From Rhizaria sp. SCN 62-66 (Eukaryota > Rhizaria, unplaced): a DNA stretch of 64,000 bases. The notes beneath the pieces were generated by a model. That model was not told where the DNA came from. It did not search any database and saw nothing but the letters and a program-made list of their open reading frames with translations. Position numbers and translations under genes: made by a program. How positions within the stretch are numbered: position 1 is the stretch's first letter; every line of letters starts with the position of its first letter. The stretch covers positions 45,354 to 109,353 of the forward strand of contig MEDY01000208.1 in the NCBI GenBank assembly GCA_001724265.1, in the 5' to 3' direction. Positions 30,218 to 44,100 of this stretch are shown here, piece after piece.

Positions 30218-33200
30218 ATGGACTCCACTCCGCCGTCCCCGGTGTTTGCGGACGGACTGGCGTCGCGCAGCAACGCCAACCTGGGTTCTATCTCCCCGCT
30301 TTCCTCCCGCGAGCCCTCAACCCGGGTCCAGCCCTCTGCAGCCGCCGGTGACTCCGCTGTTCTGTCTCCCAAGCGCGCCTCAGACTCTGCCGCTCCCGCC
30401 GCCGTCGGTAGCCGTGCCGAGGCACCCAAGCCTTCTGCCGCCCCGGCAGTTGACGACGACGCCGGTGGCATGTTTGGCTTTGACATCTCCGACGCTGACG
30501 ACGACGCTGACGTCGACACTGGCGCCGGCGCGGGCGTCGTTGACGAGTATGCTCATGCCCGAGCTGCTGCCGCAGTTGCTGCTGAGCCTGAGGCGCCTGC
30601 TGCGGCGCCTTCCGAGGCACACTCCGCGTCTTTTACGGCGCCCGATACAACAGCTCAGGTTGCGACTGAGCCTGCCTCTGCTGTTGACGCTCACTCTGAT
30701 GCTAAGAGCGGCACAGATACCTTTGCAACCGACGCGAACTCCTCTGCCCTAGGCGCTGGCGCTGACGCTGACGCTGACGCTGATGTGGATGCCGGCGGTC
30801 TCGCTTCTGTAGCATCAACTGCTGTCGGCGAGATATTCCCTCTCGCTAGTGCCCCAGACTCTGAGGCTGCGCACGCCGACGCCGCCGCTGACTCTGTCTC
30901 CATCGCAGCATCCGCGAGTGCGGCGCCCGCGACTGGGGCTGGGGCTGCAGACGCGACTCCCGCGCCTGGTGTTACTTCGGCTGACGCTGCGGCGGTGGTG
31001 AAGCACGGCCCCGAGCTGCCGCCGCCGTCCTCGACCGTGACCGCGACCGCGACGGGTGTTGCTGGGCCTGTGACCGGGACTGCCAACATGACCGACGCCG
31101 CTGCCGCCGCCGACGACGACTCTGCCGCTCACACCGGCACCGAGCCGCCTCTGTCCGACTCCGCGTCGCTCGACAAGGCTCTCAGCCCCCAGTTTGATCC
31201 TTGGGAATCCGATGCTGCCGGTGACGCTAATCGGGATGATGGTAAGGGTAACACTGCTACGGTGTCTGTACAGGATGACCCGGAGCGTGAGTATGCGGTT
31301 CCCATCAAGCCAGCGCCGCATATCAAGCCCTCATACAGCGCCGAACACCCTGCGAACCCCACTCCCGCCGCCGCCGCTGAGGCTAAGGCCGTCCCTGCGA
31401 CTGCAGCTGCGTCGCCCGCTGAGGCGGCGGCCACTGCCACTGCAACAGCGGAGACTCCAGCGAAGGCGGAGACTGCAGGCAAGGCGGCTCCTGCGGCCAG
31501 CAACGCGGGGACCGAGACCCCGGCTAAGACGGCAACGCCGAAGAGTCCTGCTGCCAAGGCGACGTCGCCTGCCAAGACGACTCCCACTGCGGCGGCGTCT
31601 CCGGCCAAGGCTACTCCCACTGCGGCAGAGACTCCCTTCAAGGCTGCTCCTGCAGCGACAGCTGAGACATCGGCCAAGCCAGCTCCTGTAGCGTCCTCGG
31701 CGGCTTCACAGCAGCCTGTACATATGACAGAGCCCAGCTCCCCAAAGGTTGATGCTAAAGTTGAGACGAAGCCTGGGACGAAGCCTGAGACTCAAGAGAC
31801 GAAATCCGAGGCCAAGGCTGAGCGTGAGAAGGAGGCAGATACGTCGCATACGAAGGCTGAAGCTCAGACCGAGACAAATGCTGAGGCTGCGGTCGGCAAT
31901 GACTTCGATATGGATACTGAGCTTGACGCCGCCCCTGCCTCTGACGCCAAGAAGTCCGGGCCCGCAGCGGCTTCAGCCAGTGCCTCTGCAAAGCCTGCTG
32001 CCGATGCTGAGCCCGCTGAGCCTTCAAGCGCCGCAGTGTCGTCCCCTGCAAAGCCTAATGCGCCCTCTAAGGCGGCTCCAACCAAGGCTGCCCCGACAAA
32101 GGCTGCTCCTGCCAAGCCTGCTTCTGACGAAAACTCCGCTGCTGCTGCTGCGCCAAAACCTACTCCTGAGCAATCCGCTGTTGCTGAGAAGCCTGCTAAG
32201 CCCGTTATTGCTAAAGCGGAGCCCGTCGCGAAGCCAGCTGCTGCCACGGCTGAGCCCACTGCCTCGTCAGCCGATGTTGCCCCTGCCTCGCCCGCTAAGA
32301 GCGCCTCCGCCAGTCCCCGCGATGGCGAGAGCAAGCCTTCCGAGGCGAACATCACTGAAACGACAACAGAGAGTGCGAAGCCCAGTCCCGCGAAGGCCAG
32401 TCCCGCAAAGGCCGCGCCAACCAAGGCCGCGCCAGTGAAGGCTGCGCCTGCAAAGGAGGCCCCCACTAAGGCGGCGCCGACGAAGGCTGCGCCTGCCGCT
32501 ACAACGACGTCTCCAAGCAAGCCTGCGCCGACGAAGCCGACCCCCGCCAAGCCCTCCGCTACCCCGAAGGCCAACAGTACACAGAATGCCAGCCCCGTGG
32601 CCTCAGCTGCTACTGCATCGACAACGACGACGACGACTGAGACGGCTAGCGGCCACCAGTACAGCGTCGACAGCGCAGGCGACGGCTCCGGTCAGATCAC
32701 GTCCCTCACGGGCGACGTATACACCGGTGCGTTCCGCGCGTGGCGGCGCCACGGCCGCGGGCTGCAGCGCTGGGCCGGGGGCGAGCGCTTCGAAGGGTCG
32801 TGGGTTGACGACCAGCAGAGCTGCGGTGTATTCACGGACGCGCAGGGCCGCCGCTGGGCCGGCGACTTCCGCAACAAACGTGTGCGGCAGTTGCGCGATG
32901 ACGAGGACACGGCCGCTGCGATTGAGGAGGCGGCGGCTGCGGATGACGCCGCCAACGCCGAGCCTGGCAGCAGCGGCAACGGCGGTGGTGAAGGTGAGGG
33001 CAAGATGGTCGTTGCGTCTGATGAGAGCAAGAAAGCGGCCAGTAAGCAAGACCGTGAGCGTGAGCGTCGCGTCAACAACCAGCAGCTGCAACAGCAACAA
33101 CAACAGCACCGCAAGCAGCAGCAGCAACAGCAGCAGCAGCAACAGCAGCAACAGCAGCAGCAACAGCAGCAGATGTTGGCGCAGACTCGCGCATCGCATA

Positions 33201-34860
33201 ACGCCACTGCGCGCTCTCCATACGCTCGCACCACTGCCTCCAACAGCGGTAGGGACAAGGACGCCAGCGGCCGCTCTGCTCAGAACCAGAGTCAGGGCGC
33301 GCAGCAGCAGCTGCCGAGCGAACCCGTGCCCGTGGAGGTGCAGGTGCAGCTGCTGGATTTGCACCGCACCTACGCTGTGCTGCCGCCTTTGCGCGATGCC
33401 AAGCCCAGCCCTAACGCCCAGAACCAGAGCGGCAACGGCTCGGCCTCCGCGCGCGGCGCTGGCGACGACGGCGCTGACCAGCAGGGCCAGCCTGACCAGG
33501 CGCAGGAAGGCGAGGGCGAGGGCAAGAGCGGGCCGAAGAACCGCTACGCTCGCCTGTTGGCGCGGCTGAGCGAGAGCAGCGACAACGAAAAGAGCGGTGG
33601 CGGCCGTGGCGCTGGCGCGCGCTCGCAGCAGCTGCAGCAGCGCCGCGGCCTCGGCGACCGCGCCGAGATTGCAGACAGCACCGCGACGCACGTCGTGGCA
33701 CTGCCGCCGCTGAATGAGGTCGGTCTTGAGGCGGATCGCGGCACTCGCTTCAAGTCGGCAGAGACATGTGTGCCTGGGCCCGGCGCCTACAACCCCTCTC
33801 GCAAGTACGTTGTGAACCCACATCAACACATCAACGAGTATATTTCAATCTTGTATTGTTTTCATTTCACATGCTCACTCACACTGTTTTCGTGTTGTCT
33901 ATTTGCTTCTCACTCAGGCTCCAAGAGCGTCGCGCGCCGTCTTCACGCATTTTAGGCCCTGGCGAACACTGCACCGACACCATCGTGCGTCTGCACCCGT
34001 CTCCCGGCCCCGTGTACGACGTGAACCCGCTGCCGATCATGCCGCGCGTGCATGCCGCGTCCTTCTCCCACAAGCTCGTCTACGACCCTGACTCGACCTC
34101 GATCACGCGGCTGCCGCTCGAGACGGCTCCGGGCCCCGGCGCGTACCGCGTCGTGCGCGCGCGCGACGGCGCCGCGCTGTTACAGGCCGGTACGGGCCGC
34201 GCGGACGCCCCCGCGGCGCCGATGTCGCACGCCGCGCGCATTCCGGTCCGCGGGCTGCAGTACCTTGGCCACCATCACATGCGCGACGCGCAAGGATGGT
34301 TCTCGCCGGGCCCCGCGGCGTACGCGCCTGTGTCGCAGACCGACATGGGGCGCGCGGGCCCGCGGCCGACGATGCTGGGGAAGAACCGCGACACGGTGCA
34401 CGCGATCCCGCAGACGAGCGCGCTGGGCCCCGGCCGCTACAACCCGGTGCCCGAGGCGCAGAGCTCAATGGTCACCGCTCCGGCCGCTGTCGTGGGCACG
34501 GCGGAGCGCGCGCCGGACCGGGTGCGGCAGTTCACCAAGCAGCTGTACCAGGGCAAGGAGTTCCAGCGCAACTACCAGGGCTTATTCTCGCCTGGTCCCG
34601 CGCAGTACAACGTGCCGGCGCCGTTTGTGAGCGCGAACAAGGGCGCTGGCTTCGCGCCACACCCGCTGCTGCGGCCGCTGCCGGGTGGGCCTGTGGCGTC
34701 GCAGCAAGGCGAGAAGCCCACTGCGCGCGAGAAGCAGCGCGCGGCCGCGACGCAAAAGCTGGCGGAGGAGCGCCAGCGCGACAGTGAGCGTAAGCAGCAG
34801 ATGGCTGACACACAGCGCGCGCAAAGCACGGAGCACGAGTCTGTGGCGCAGGCCAACTAA
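30218..34860 (+). CDS. MORN-repeat and sperm-tail PG-rich (SHIPPO/STPGR) protein, 2 exons
   Basis: Exon 1 is 30218-33804, the intron is 33805-33917 (GTACGT...CTCAG, phase 2), and exon 2 is 33918-34860, stop TAA; 1,509 aa. Residues 1-810 are disordered, with Ala/Asp-rich and then Lys-Ala-Pro repeats (KAAPTKAAP). About 824-890 hold two or three MORN units (GDVYTGAFRAWRRHGRGLQ, ERFEGSW, RWAGDF). A polyQ tract lies near 955-990. From about 1,185 to the end there are PG-rich repeats: PGPGAYNPS, LGPGEH, SPGPVYDV, APGPGAY, SPGPAAY, LGPGRYNP, SPGPAQYN. Splicing continues the first as YNPSRKLQERR. STPGR proteins line or fill flagellar microtubules, and MORN proteins sit at membranes and basal bodies. 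A flagellar or cortical cytoskeleton role is therefore likely. Confidence 0.85.
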
Positions 34861-35140
34861 CTTAATTGGCGTGCATTTCGAATTCATTATCGTTATTTTT
34901 AGAACTCAAATTACTACGCATTAGAAATACAAATCTGAATTACAAATCTGCATCTATTTGCACTCGCTCATGATCTCCAATGTTTGTCAATCGTCTGTCG
35001 TCAATCGATAGCAACATAAACATTGTATTGTGACAATAAAACTAAATATTCTGATGTATGTTCAACATATGAACAAAGTAACGGCTAAAATAACATAGTA
35101 TAGACGTATAAACTAGATATGCAGTAGCTTCTTATTTCAG
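34861..35140. other. Convergent AT-rich 3' spacer
   Basis: 280 bp of AT-rich sequence between the STPGR gene (+) and the giant coiled-coil gene (-). It includes AATAAA at 35035-35040 on the plus strand. Confidence 0.6.
35035..35040 (+). terminator. Candidate poly(A) signal AATAAA
   Basis: AATAAA about 175 bp after the TAA of the MORN/STPGR gene. Confidence 0.4.
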
Positions 35141-38100
35141 TTAGTAGTAGTTGGGCTTCTGAGGCGAACCAAATCCACGCTCGACTTTGTCAAGTTGCGC
35201 GGAGAGCAGTTCAGCTTCACGCTGCAACGCTGCGTTAACACTACGCTCCAAAGCGCTGCGGTGGCGTTCCGCAAGCGTGGCTGCAGTAAAGCCACGCTCA
35301 AGAACCACCGTGTTGGTCGTGTGCAGGTGATGCGCGGTAACCGCTGGCGACTCGCTTTGAAACTGTGCGCGCGGAGGCTGTGCGCGGCGCTGCGGTGACT
35401 GGGCCTCCGCGACGGCTGCAACGCGAGCACGATCAGCCTTGCGGTCAGCATCAGCAAGAGCGGCACGTGTAACACTCTCGGCCGCCGCAGCGTCATCTGC
35501 CTTGCGCTCAGCGACACGCTTGGCGCCTTCAGCAGCCTCAAGTGCGCCTTGCAGCAGCGCAGCACGTTGTGAGACTTCGCTTAACTCGGTCTTTAGACGA
35601 GCCGCAGTGGCTTCAGCGTTTTGTGCGCGCAAGCGAGCTTCATTAATCTCCTGAGCGCTCGCAGCACGAGCCCGGGAGACAGCATCGTCAGCTGCAGCAA
35701 CGGAGGCAGCGGTCGAGGCCCTCCGTGCATGCTCCCCCGCCACAACAGTGCGAGATGCTTCGGTAGCAACGCGCGCACGCAGCTCAGCAGCTTCTGCCGC
35801 TTTGACTGCGCGAGTAGACTCGTTCATAGCAGTGGCGGCGGCATTGCGCAGCTCAGCGGCCTCGGCGCGCACAGCAGCAAGCTCGCTCCGCAATTCGTCC
35901 TCACGCGCGGCAGCCGCAGTTGCAGCAGCAGTGGCTGTAGCCGATGCAACGGAGGATGCCTCGCGCAACGCAGCTGCAAACTGTTTCCGCTCTTGAGCGA
36001 GCGCCCTGGTCGCATTCTCGCGTTCTTGCTTAAGTTCGCGAGCAGCATTCACGCGCTCTGCTGCGGCGGCTAAGCGAACGGAAGTGAGTTCAGTCTCTGC
36101 CTTAGCAAGTGCTGCGCGCACCGTTGCGACAGTCTCGGCAGCTGCCGCGGTCGCCGCGTTCTGCTGTACTTGAGCAGCGTCAAGAGTTGTCGACAGCACG
36201 TCACGCGCCTTTGCCACAGCGCTTGCAGCGGCTGTGGCACGGGCGCTTTCGGCAGCGCGGACTGCGGTTGTCGTGATTGCAGTTGCAAGCTCAGTCACGC
36301 CCCACGCAAACGAGCCTGCAGCGAGCGTTGCCGAAGAGCTAAACTGCGCGATGGGCGCAGTGGCAGACTGTGGGCTGAAGGCCAGTCCGGCATTACCACC
36401 GCGAGGAGGGCGCACTGGGGAAAGAGTCAGGTTCGCCCAGTGCGGCGAGCCCGCATCAGATACACCACGACCAGCAGCCTCAGTGGCGGCATCAGTGGCG
36501 TCGGTGGGCACAGGTGCGGCAATAATAGCTGCGACAACAGCTGGGACGTCAACACCGAGTAATGACGCTTGAAGCCCAGTGCTTGCAGCAGCGCGGGTCA
36601 GCGCGCCTCCAACAGACTCAGCAAGCGCACGCACACGCGCTTGCAGCGCGGTGACAGCCGCGCGGGCAGATTCAGCTGCACGTGAGGCAGCTGCAGCAGA
36701 ACGCTCGGCTTCAATCGCACGGGCCTGCTGTGCGGCTGTCTCTTCACCAGCAGCAGCGCGCACTTCAGTCTCAGTACGCTCAAAAAGAGCTGACAGGTCA
36801 AGACGCGCGCGCTCACCAGCCTCGACAGCACCGCGGCAACGACGGGCCTCAGCACGCGCGGCGTCTGCAGCAGTTTGTGCGGCGTTACGGGCACTCTCAG
36901 CAGCTGCGAGTTCGTCCTCAAGTTCGGTGACACGAGCCTGCAGAGCGCTCAGTGCCGCAACGGCTTCGTCGCGACAACGGCGGGTCCGAGCCATCGCGGC
37001 GCGCTGCGCGGCGGCGTCACCACGCGCAGCCTCAACAGCAGCAGCAAGTCCAACGGAGTCAGCATCGGCCGTCCCAGCATTGCCGCTCACGGGCAGCGAT
37101 GCCATGCGGCGGACGGTTGCTTCAAGCTCCGTGTTAGCGGCGGTAAGCTCGTCGCAACGAGCACGTGCGGCTGCAGCTTCGCTCTTGGTGGCGGCAATGT
37201 CGCGCCTTGCGTTCGCAGTCTGCCGCTTCGCAGCCGCAGCTGCATCGCGTGCGGTTTGCAGCTCATGTTCAGCATTCGCAGCCGCAGCCGCAGTGTCGTC
37301 GGCAGCGGCTGACATCGAGACATCAAGATCGGCGACAGCGCGGCGCTGTGCCGCCTCGGCGTGGCGAGCCTTGCGCTCAGCCTCCACCGCGGCAGCCTGC
37401 GCCACACGCACCTCGCGATCGGCCTCAGCAACACGCTCCAGCGCTGTTTGAGTGCGGGCGTCAGCCGCAGCAACACGGTTCTCAGCAGAGGCAGCGCGCG
37501 CCTCGGCCGCATCTGCACGTGCATTGGCGGCGTCTGCTTCAGTGCGCACAGCAGCAAGCGCGGCTGCTGAGTCGGCGCGCGCTGCAACAGCGTCACGCTC
37601 AGCGTCAGCCTCGACAGCACGCACCTTAGCCTCGGCAGCGACCGTTGCGGCGTTGGCCTGAGCCGTGCGCGCACGCTCTGCGACGACGTTGTCTTCCGTC
37701 ACGGACAGCCGCGCACGTAGCTCTTCATTTGCAGTTGCCAAGCTCTGCATATCGCGGACTGACGTTTCAGCAATCGTCTTAGCGGCAGCGACCTCACGCT
37801 GCGCAGCAGCTGATTCGTCACTAGCCTTTGCAGCAGCAGCCTGTGCAGCGTTGAGCCTCTCGCGCGCGTCACTGGCAGCGCGGACAGCCTCGTTTTTGTC
37901 CGAGTCAGCGCGGCGTGCCGCAGCCTCGGCAGCAAGTGCACGCGTCTGAGCGTCCGCGGCCCTCGCATCGGCGTCACCAGCAGCAGCAAGCTTTGCCCGC
38001 GCTGCCGCAGCGTCGCCCTCAGCCGTTGCGCGTGCATCCGCAACAGCAGACACCTCGCGACGCGCGCGACGCAGTTCTGCCTCGAGTCCGGGAACACGGC

Positions 38101-41100
38101 GGTCTTCAGCATCACGCACGCGCCGCTGCAGCTCCGCCACGCCGGCCGCACCGGCCTGACTCTGGGCAGCCACAACCTCAGCAGCAGAACGCACAGCGCG
38201 CTCAGCCTCGGCTCGTGCTGCAGTGGCCTCAGCGCGCATCGATGTGGCCGTGGTCTCAGCAGCTGCGGCAGCGGCCTTAGCAGCGGTGAGCTCAGCACGC
38301 AGCGCGCGTTCGACTTGGACACGTTCATGCGCCTCATTGCGCGCGATCTCGGCTGCTGCAGCAGCTTCACGGGTGCGACGCGCTTCGGCGGCCTCAGCTG
38401 CACGTTCCGCAGATGCAGCGCGCTGATTGGCGGCCGCAAGTTGCGACTCAGCCCTGTCACGCAAGTCAGTCATGCGAGTGCACTCGGCACGAGCACGACT
38501 CGCATCGCTCTTACCGCCGTCAGCAGCGCGTTCAGCAATATCGGCGTCAGAGCGCGCAGTAGCTGCGCGGGACTCGGCGTCCTCAGCACGTGCGCGCATT
38601 GCAGCGAGCTCATCGCGCAGGGGCCGCATCGTCGCGAGCGCGGCGTCAACTCGCTCAGCGTTTGCGGCCGCAGCTGCGATGGCGTCACCAAGCTTTGTGC
38701 GAACAGAAGCCGCGTCCTTGCCCGCAGCGCGCGCAGCGTCCTCAGCAGCAACCCTGCGAGCGCGCTCACTCCGCAGCGCCTCCTCAAGCGCAGTGAGCTT
38801 GGCTGAGATCTCGCGGACCGAGCCCTCGACGACAGCGCGGGCTGCGGCCTGCGACTGCTCCCAGAGAGCCTTCTCTTCGACAGCAGTGCGCGCGGCAACG
38901 GCCAGCGCAACGTCAGCCTCGGCCACACGTGCCTGCATCTTGGCGGCAATCGCTTCCGCCTCACGCGCGCGCCTCGCCCACTCGCCACGCTCTGCGGCCA
39001 CAGCGACAGTTTGCGCCGTAGCAGCCTCCTCCCGAGCCCGTGTCTCAGCAACAGCGCGCTCAGCTGCGGCAGTCTTCGCAGCAGCAGCCAGACGCCGCGC
39101 CTCCTCAACAGCCGCGGTCGTCTCTGTGCGCGCGCGAGTCATAGCTTCGGCGTGGGCGGCTCGGGCCTTGTCCAACGCTTCCTCTCCGGCGACACGCGCT
39201 GCAGCCACTGCGGTGGCAATGCGAGACTCCGTTTCAGTCTCAGCCTTCCGCAAAACGCGCTCCAACGCGGCCTTAGCACGGCCGCGCTCAGCAGCAATAG
39301 CTTCATCAACCTTGCGCGCTCCAGCCGCTTCAGCAGCGGAGACACGGGCTTCGCTGTCACGCGCGGCGTCTTCCTTAGCACGTGTCACTGCGAGACGCAG
39401 CGCCTCGGCGCGGCCCTCGGCAAAGCGCGCGCGCGACTCGGCCTCGGCGGCTGCGGTGCGCGCGTCCGCCACAAGCAAATCCGCGGCAGCACGCGCACTC
39501 TCGGACGCACTGGCGCGCGCGTCGCTTAAGAGGGACTCAAGCGCTGCCGCGCGCTGCGCAGACTGAGCGCGGGCCTCGCTCAGAGCAGTCCGCAGCGCAC
39601 CCGCTTCGGCCTCGAGCTCGTGAACGCGGTCTTCAGCCCTGACCGTAGCGGAAGTAGCGAGCTCAAGCTCGGCACGAGCGGCGGCAGCGGTCTCTGCAGC
39701 GCGCTGCGCGCGGGCCTCACTGGCAGCGCGCGCCTCAGTTGCAGCGGCTTCAGCATGGGCCAAGCGCGCATCAGCATCCTCGCGAGCAGCAGTAAGTGCG
39801 CGGACGTGAGCCTCATTCGCTTCACGCGCAGCGGCAGTCGTCTCGGCGAGAATAAGTTCGTGCGCTGCCGCAGCTTCTGTAGCGGCGGCATCTGCGGACG
39901 CGCGCACCTCTGCACTTCGCGAAGCCTCTGCAGCAATTTGACTCACTGCATCAGCAGCAGCAAGGGCAGCGGCTTCCTTCTCTGCAGCAAGCTCCTTTGC
40001 ATGTGCCACCAAGGCGTTCGCAGCGGCAGTGCGGAGGGCCTCAATCTCGATCGCGTGAGCCTCAAGCTCGGTCGCACACTTTGCCGCTACATCAGTAGCA
40101 GTACTCCGTGCGAGCGCGAGTTCGGCCTCAAGCTCAGAGACACGGGCTTGAGCCTCGGCCAGAGCCGCCGTCGCCTTTGACTCTGCGTCGGAGTTAAGCT
40201 TCGTCGAATTGATAACAGCTTCATCAGCATTGCGAGTACACTCATCAAGTTGTTCATTGAGTTGCGCAATTTCTGCAGCTGCCTCAGCAGCCGCAGTCTT
40301 AGCGGCTTCCTCGGCCGCGCGCAGCACCTCCTTGTGACGCTGCTTCTCCTCGAGAATCGCAGCACGAGCTTCCTCAACAGCAGCGTCAAGTTCGCTATGC
40401 AGCGTCGCCAGTAAAGCCTCACTACGAGCGCGCTCAGCAGAAACTTGTTCGTGAGCACGCTTCTCAGCAGCAGCAATCGCAGTGGACAACTGCTCGGTAC
40501 CAGAGGCCTTCTCAGCTGCTAAAGCAGCATCATGTGCCTTCTTCGCGGCGAAGAGTGCCTCATCATGTGCAGCAGTCATCGACGCGATTTCAGCGTCGTG
40601 CTGATCAGCCGCGTCTGTCAATGCAGCCTCTGCAGCCTGAACGCGTGCGGCACACTCGCGCTCCATCTCAGACAAAGCAGCGGTGTGTGCGGCGTCCGCT
40701 ATGGATACTGCGTCACGCACCATCGCCACAGCCTGCGTGCGCATCTCAGCCTCCTTAGCAGTGACCTGCTGTTGCGCCTGTGTAAGCGCAGTCTGGGCCT
40801 CGTCGCAATGACGAGCGCACTCTGCCTGCATCTGCGCAATCTTCTCAGCAAGTTCAGCGGCAGCAGCAGAGGCCGCCCGCGCAAGCTCTCGGTGCAGCCG
40901 CGCCTGCCACAGGGCCTCACTCTCTGCAGCTGCGCGGCTCGCAGTCTCATGTGCGGCAGCGAGCTCCGCCTGGAGCGCCACGACCGCAACGCCGGCGTCA
41001 CCCGCCGCCGCAGCGGCTGCAGCACGCGAAGACTCCCAGACCTTCTCCTTGGCGGCCGCGGCGTCCAGCGTGGCGGCAGTCTCCGCGGCGCGCACAGCTG

Positions 41101-44100
41101 CGGTGGTCCGTTCAACCTCCCAAAGTCCGCGAGCTTGTGCTAGCGCAGTCTCGGCCGCGGCGGCGCGCTCGGTGGCCGCTGCGGCAGACTCGGCGTGACG
41201 ACGCGCCTCGGCGGCTTGCGACGCCAGCTGCTGCTGAAGAACTTCGACGTGCGTCAAGGCTGCGGTAGCTCTCTCCTCTGCAGCGGCGCGCGCAGACGCA
41301 AGCCGCGATTGCCCGCCAGTCTCTGCCGCGGCCCGCGCGCGCTCCGTGGCGGCGAGCTCATCTTGCAGCCGCGCGACCGCCGTCTCAAGCGCCGCACGTG
41401 ACCGCGCGGCTGCGGCAGCCTCTGCAGCGAGCCCGCGTTCGCGCACCGCGGCGGCGGTCGCGGCAGCTTCCTCACGCGCGCGCAGGTGGCCCAGCGCAGC
41501 GATAACGGCAGTGTCGTGGGAGCGGAACAGCGAGGCCGCGGCTGCCGCGTCGGCGCGGACTAGAGCGCGCGCGCCCTCCCACTCGCCGCGCAGCGCCACG
41601 ACGGCGGCGCGCAGTGCGACGATGCCAGAGCGCAAGTTGTTCGCCCGGTTGGTGGCCGTCGCGGCAGCACGCTCTGCGGTCTCAGCACGCGCGCGCTCAC
41701 GAGCGCTAGCTGCAATAGCAAGATCCCTATCTGCGAGCGCAGCATCAACGGCAGCGGCACCTTCAGTCTTGCACCGGGCGAGGTCTGCGGCTGAGTTCGC
41801 GGCCAAAGCCTCCGCGTGTTGCAAGAACTCGCGACTCAGCGTGTCGACAGCGGCCTCGTGCTCGCCTGACACGCGCGCCACAGCGGCGGTGGCCTCACGC
41901 ACCGCGGTGGCACGGTCAGTCGCGGCGGCGGCCTCGCCAGCGCGCGCTGCATCAGCACCAGCAGCAGCCTCACGCAATGCTGTTTGTGCTGCGGACAGAG
42001 CGGTCTCTAGATCATGCACCTGCGCCTCAGCAGCCGCAGCGGAGGCAGCGGCGGCTTCGGCGGCATCTGCTGTCACATGCAGCTCGTCGTGCGCTCTATG
42101 CAGCTGGCTCTCAAGCTCATTACAGCGCGCCTCTGCAGCATGTAAGCGAGCGTCAGTTTCGGTTAGAGACTGTTCCGCAGTCTCGGCACGCAGCAGTGTC
42201 GCCTTAGCGGCGGACTCTGCCGCCTCCGCACGAGCCGCGGCCTTGTTGGCGTCCGCAGTCGTGCGCTCGCCCTGCTCTGTCGCAGCGTCAAGCGCAGCTT
42301 GTGCCTGAGCCAGAGCAGCGAGCAGCGACTCCGCTTCAGCTAGAGCCGCCGCAGCGTCAGCCCGCGTCGAGACGGTTTCAGCACGCGCAGCCTCTGCATC
42401 ACTCTGCGCAGTGTCGGCTTCGGCGCGCGCTCTAGCGGCCTCGGTGAGCGCAGTGCTAAGCGCGTTTGCAGCCTCTTTCAACGCTGTCTCATACTCGGTC
42501 ACCTCGTCGTCGCGCATACTAGTAGAGTCTGGGCGCGTCGTCTCGAGTTGACTGCGCAACGCCGCGACCTGGGTCCTGAGCGCATTGCAATCAGCCACAT
42601 CGGCATCACGGCAGCGGCAGTCATTAGCAGCGGCCTCCGCAGCAAGCAGAGCTGCACGGACTTGAGCCAGTTCAGCCTCACTCTTTGCAGCAGCGGCCTC
42701 GGCCTCGGCCACACGTGTGTCGGCCATCACGACTCTACGGCGCACAGAGGCGGTATCGCTGCGCATCGAGTCGTCCCCGTCGGGCTCCGAGCACTGTGGC
42801 GTGGGCGGAATGATCGTGACAACCACAGGCGCTGACGACGGCCCGGCCGAGTCAGTGCTGTCAGGGCGCGCAAGCGCGGCAATCTGCGCGCGCGACTGCG
42901 AGCGCGATCGGGCGGGCAGCATAAACCCGCCCGTGGCCTCGGCAGCACTCGCGGCGGCCATCATAGCCATCTTGAGCTGCTGCTCGCGGACCTTGGTGGC
43001 CTCCAGCTCGGCGCCCAGCGCGCGCGCCCACGCCTCCGCGGACTCGGCGCGCGACACCGCGGCAGACGTGCGGTCTTCAGAGATAGAAGCGTTGGTATCG
43101 TGGTCGTGGCGGTGTTTGGCGGCACTCTCAGCCGCGTGCTGTTGTTGGTGGTTGAATTGTTGCTGTAAGATCTGTTGCATTTGTTGCTGTTGCAGCTGCA
43201 TTCGTTGCTGGAACTGTTGCTGCTGCGTATTGAAGGCGTAGCGCATTTCGGTGTTCTCTTGCTCAAGAAGAGTAAGGCGGGTGCTCGCTGCGTCGCACTG
43301 TGCAGTTGCAGCCTGTGCGCGCTGTAGCGCTGCGGTAGCCGCAGCACTGGCCTCGGCAGCAGCAGTCTCAGCATCTGCAGTCGACTGCAAAGCCGCAGCG
43401 TTTTCTTCCTTGCCTCGGGCCAGCATTGCCTCAGCCTCGGCGGCCCTATCCTCGGCTTCATCAGCACGTGCAGTCGCCGCGGCCGCAGCAGCCTCAGCCT
43501 TGACCCGCGCCTCGTTAGCCGCGACTACGTTCCCGCGCGTGCGCGTGGCGTGTTCGTTAGCAACCTCCAACATGCGGCCACACTCGGCCGTCGTCGCCTC
43601 CATCTTGTCCTGCGCAGCACGAGCAACGGCCTCTGCAGCATCAGCACGGGCGCGCTGTGCCGCTTCAGCCGCGGACGCAGCAGCAGCGCTGCGCTCGGCC
43701 GCTGCGAGACGCGTCTCAGCTTCGGCAGCGGTAGCCTCTGCGCGTCGCTCCGCGACTGTGACGCGGGCGAGTGCTTCGTGAACAAGCCGGTCCGCCTCCG
43801 CAGCACTTGCATGCGCGCTAGCAGCACTCAAGTCGGCATCGGCCACGCGACGCTCAGCGTCTACAAGCACAGTCGCCACACGTTGCTCCGCAGCGGCTGC
43901 GCGCGCTTCACTCTCAACCACACGACTGTGCAGCTCCGCAAGTTTTGACTCAGACGTCTTTAACACTTCGTCACGAGCACGAAGATCAGACTCAAGAGAC
44001 TCCACCTGGGACTTAACGCACGCGGCATCGGCTGCAGATGCATTCGCCTTGGCCTCGAACTCAGCAGCGCGAGCGAGAGCAGCTTCTGCCTTGATCTCAT

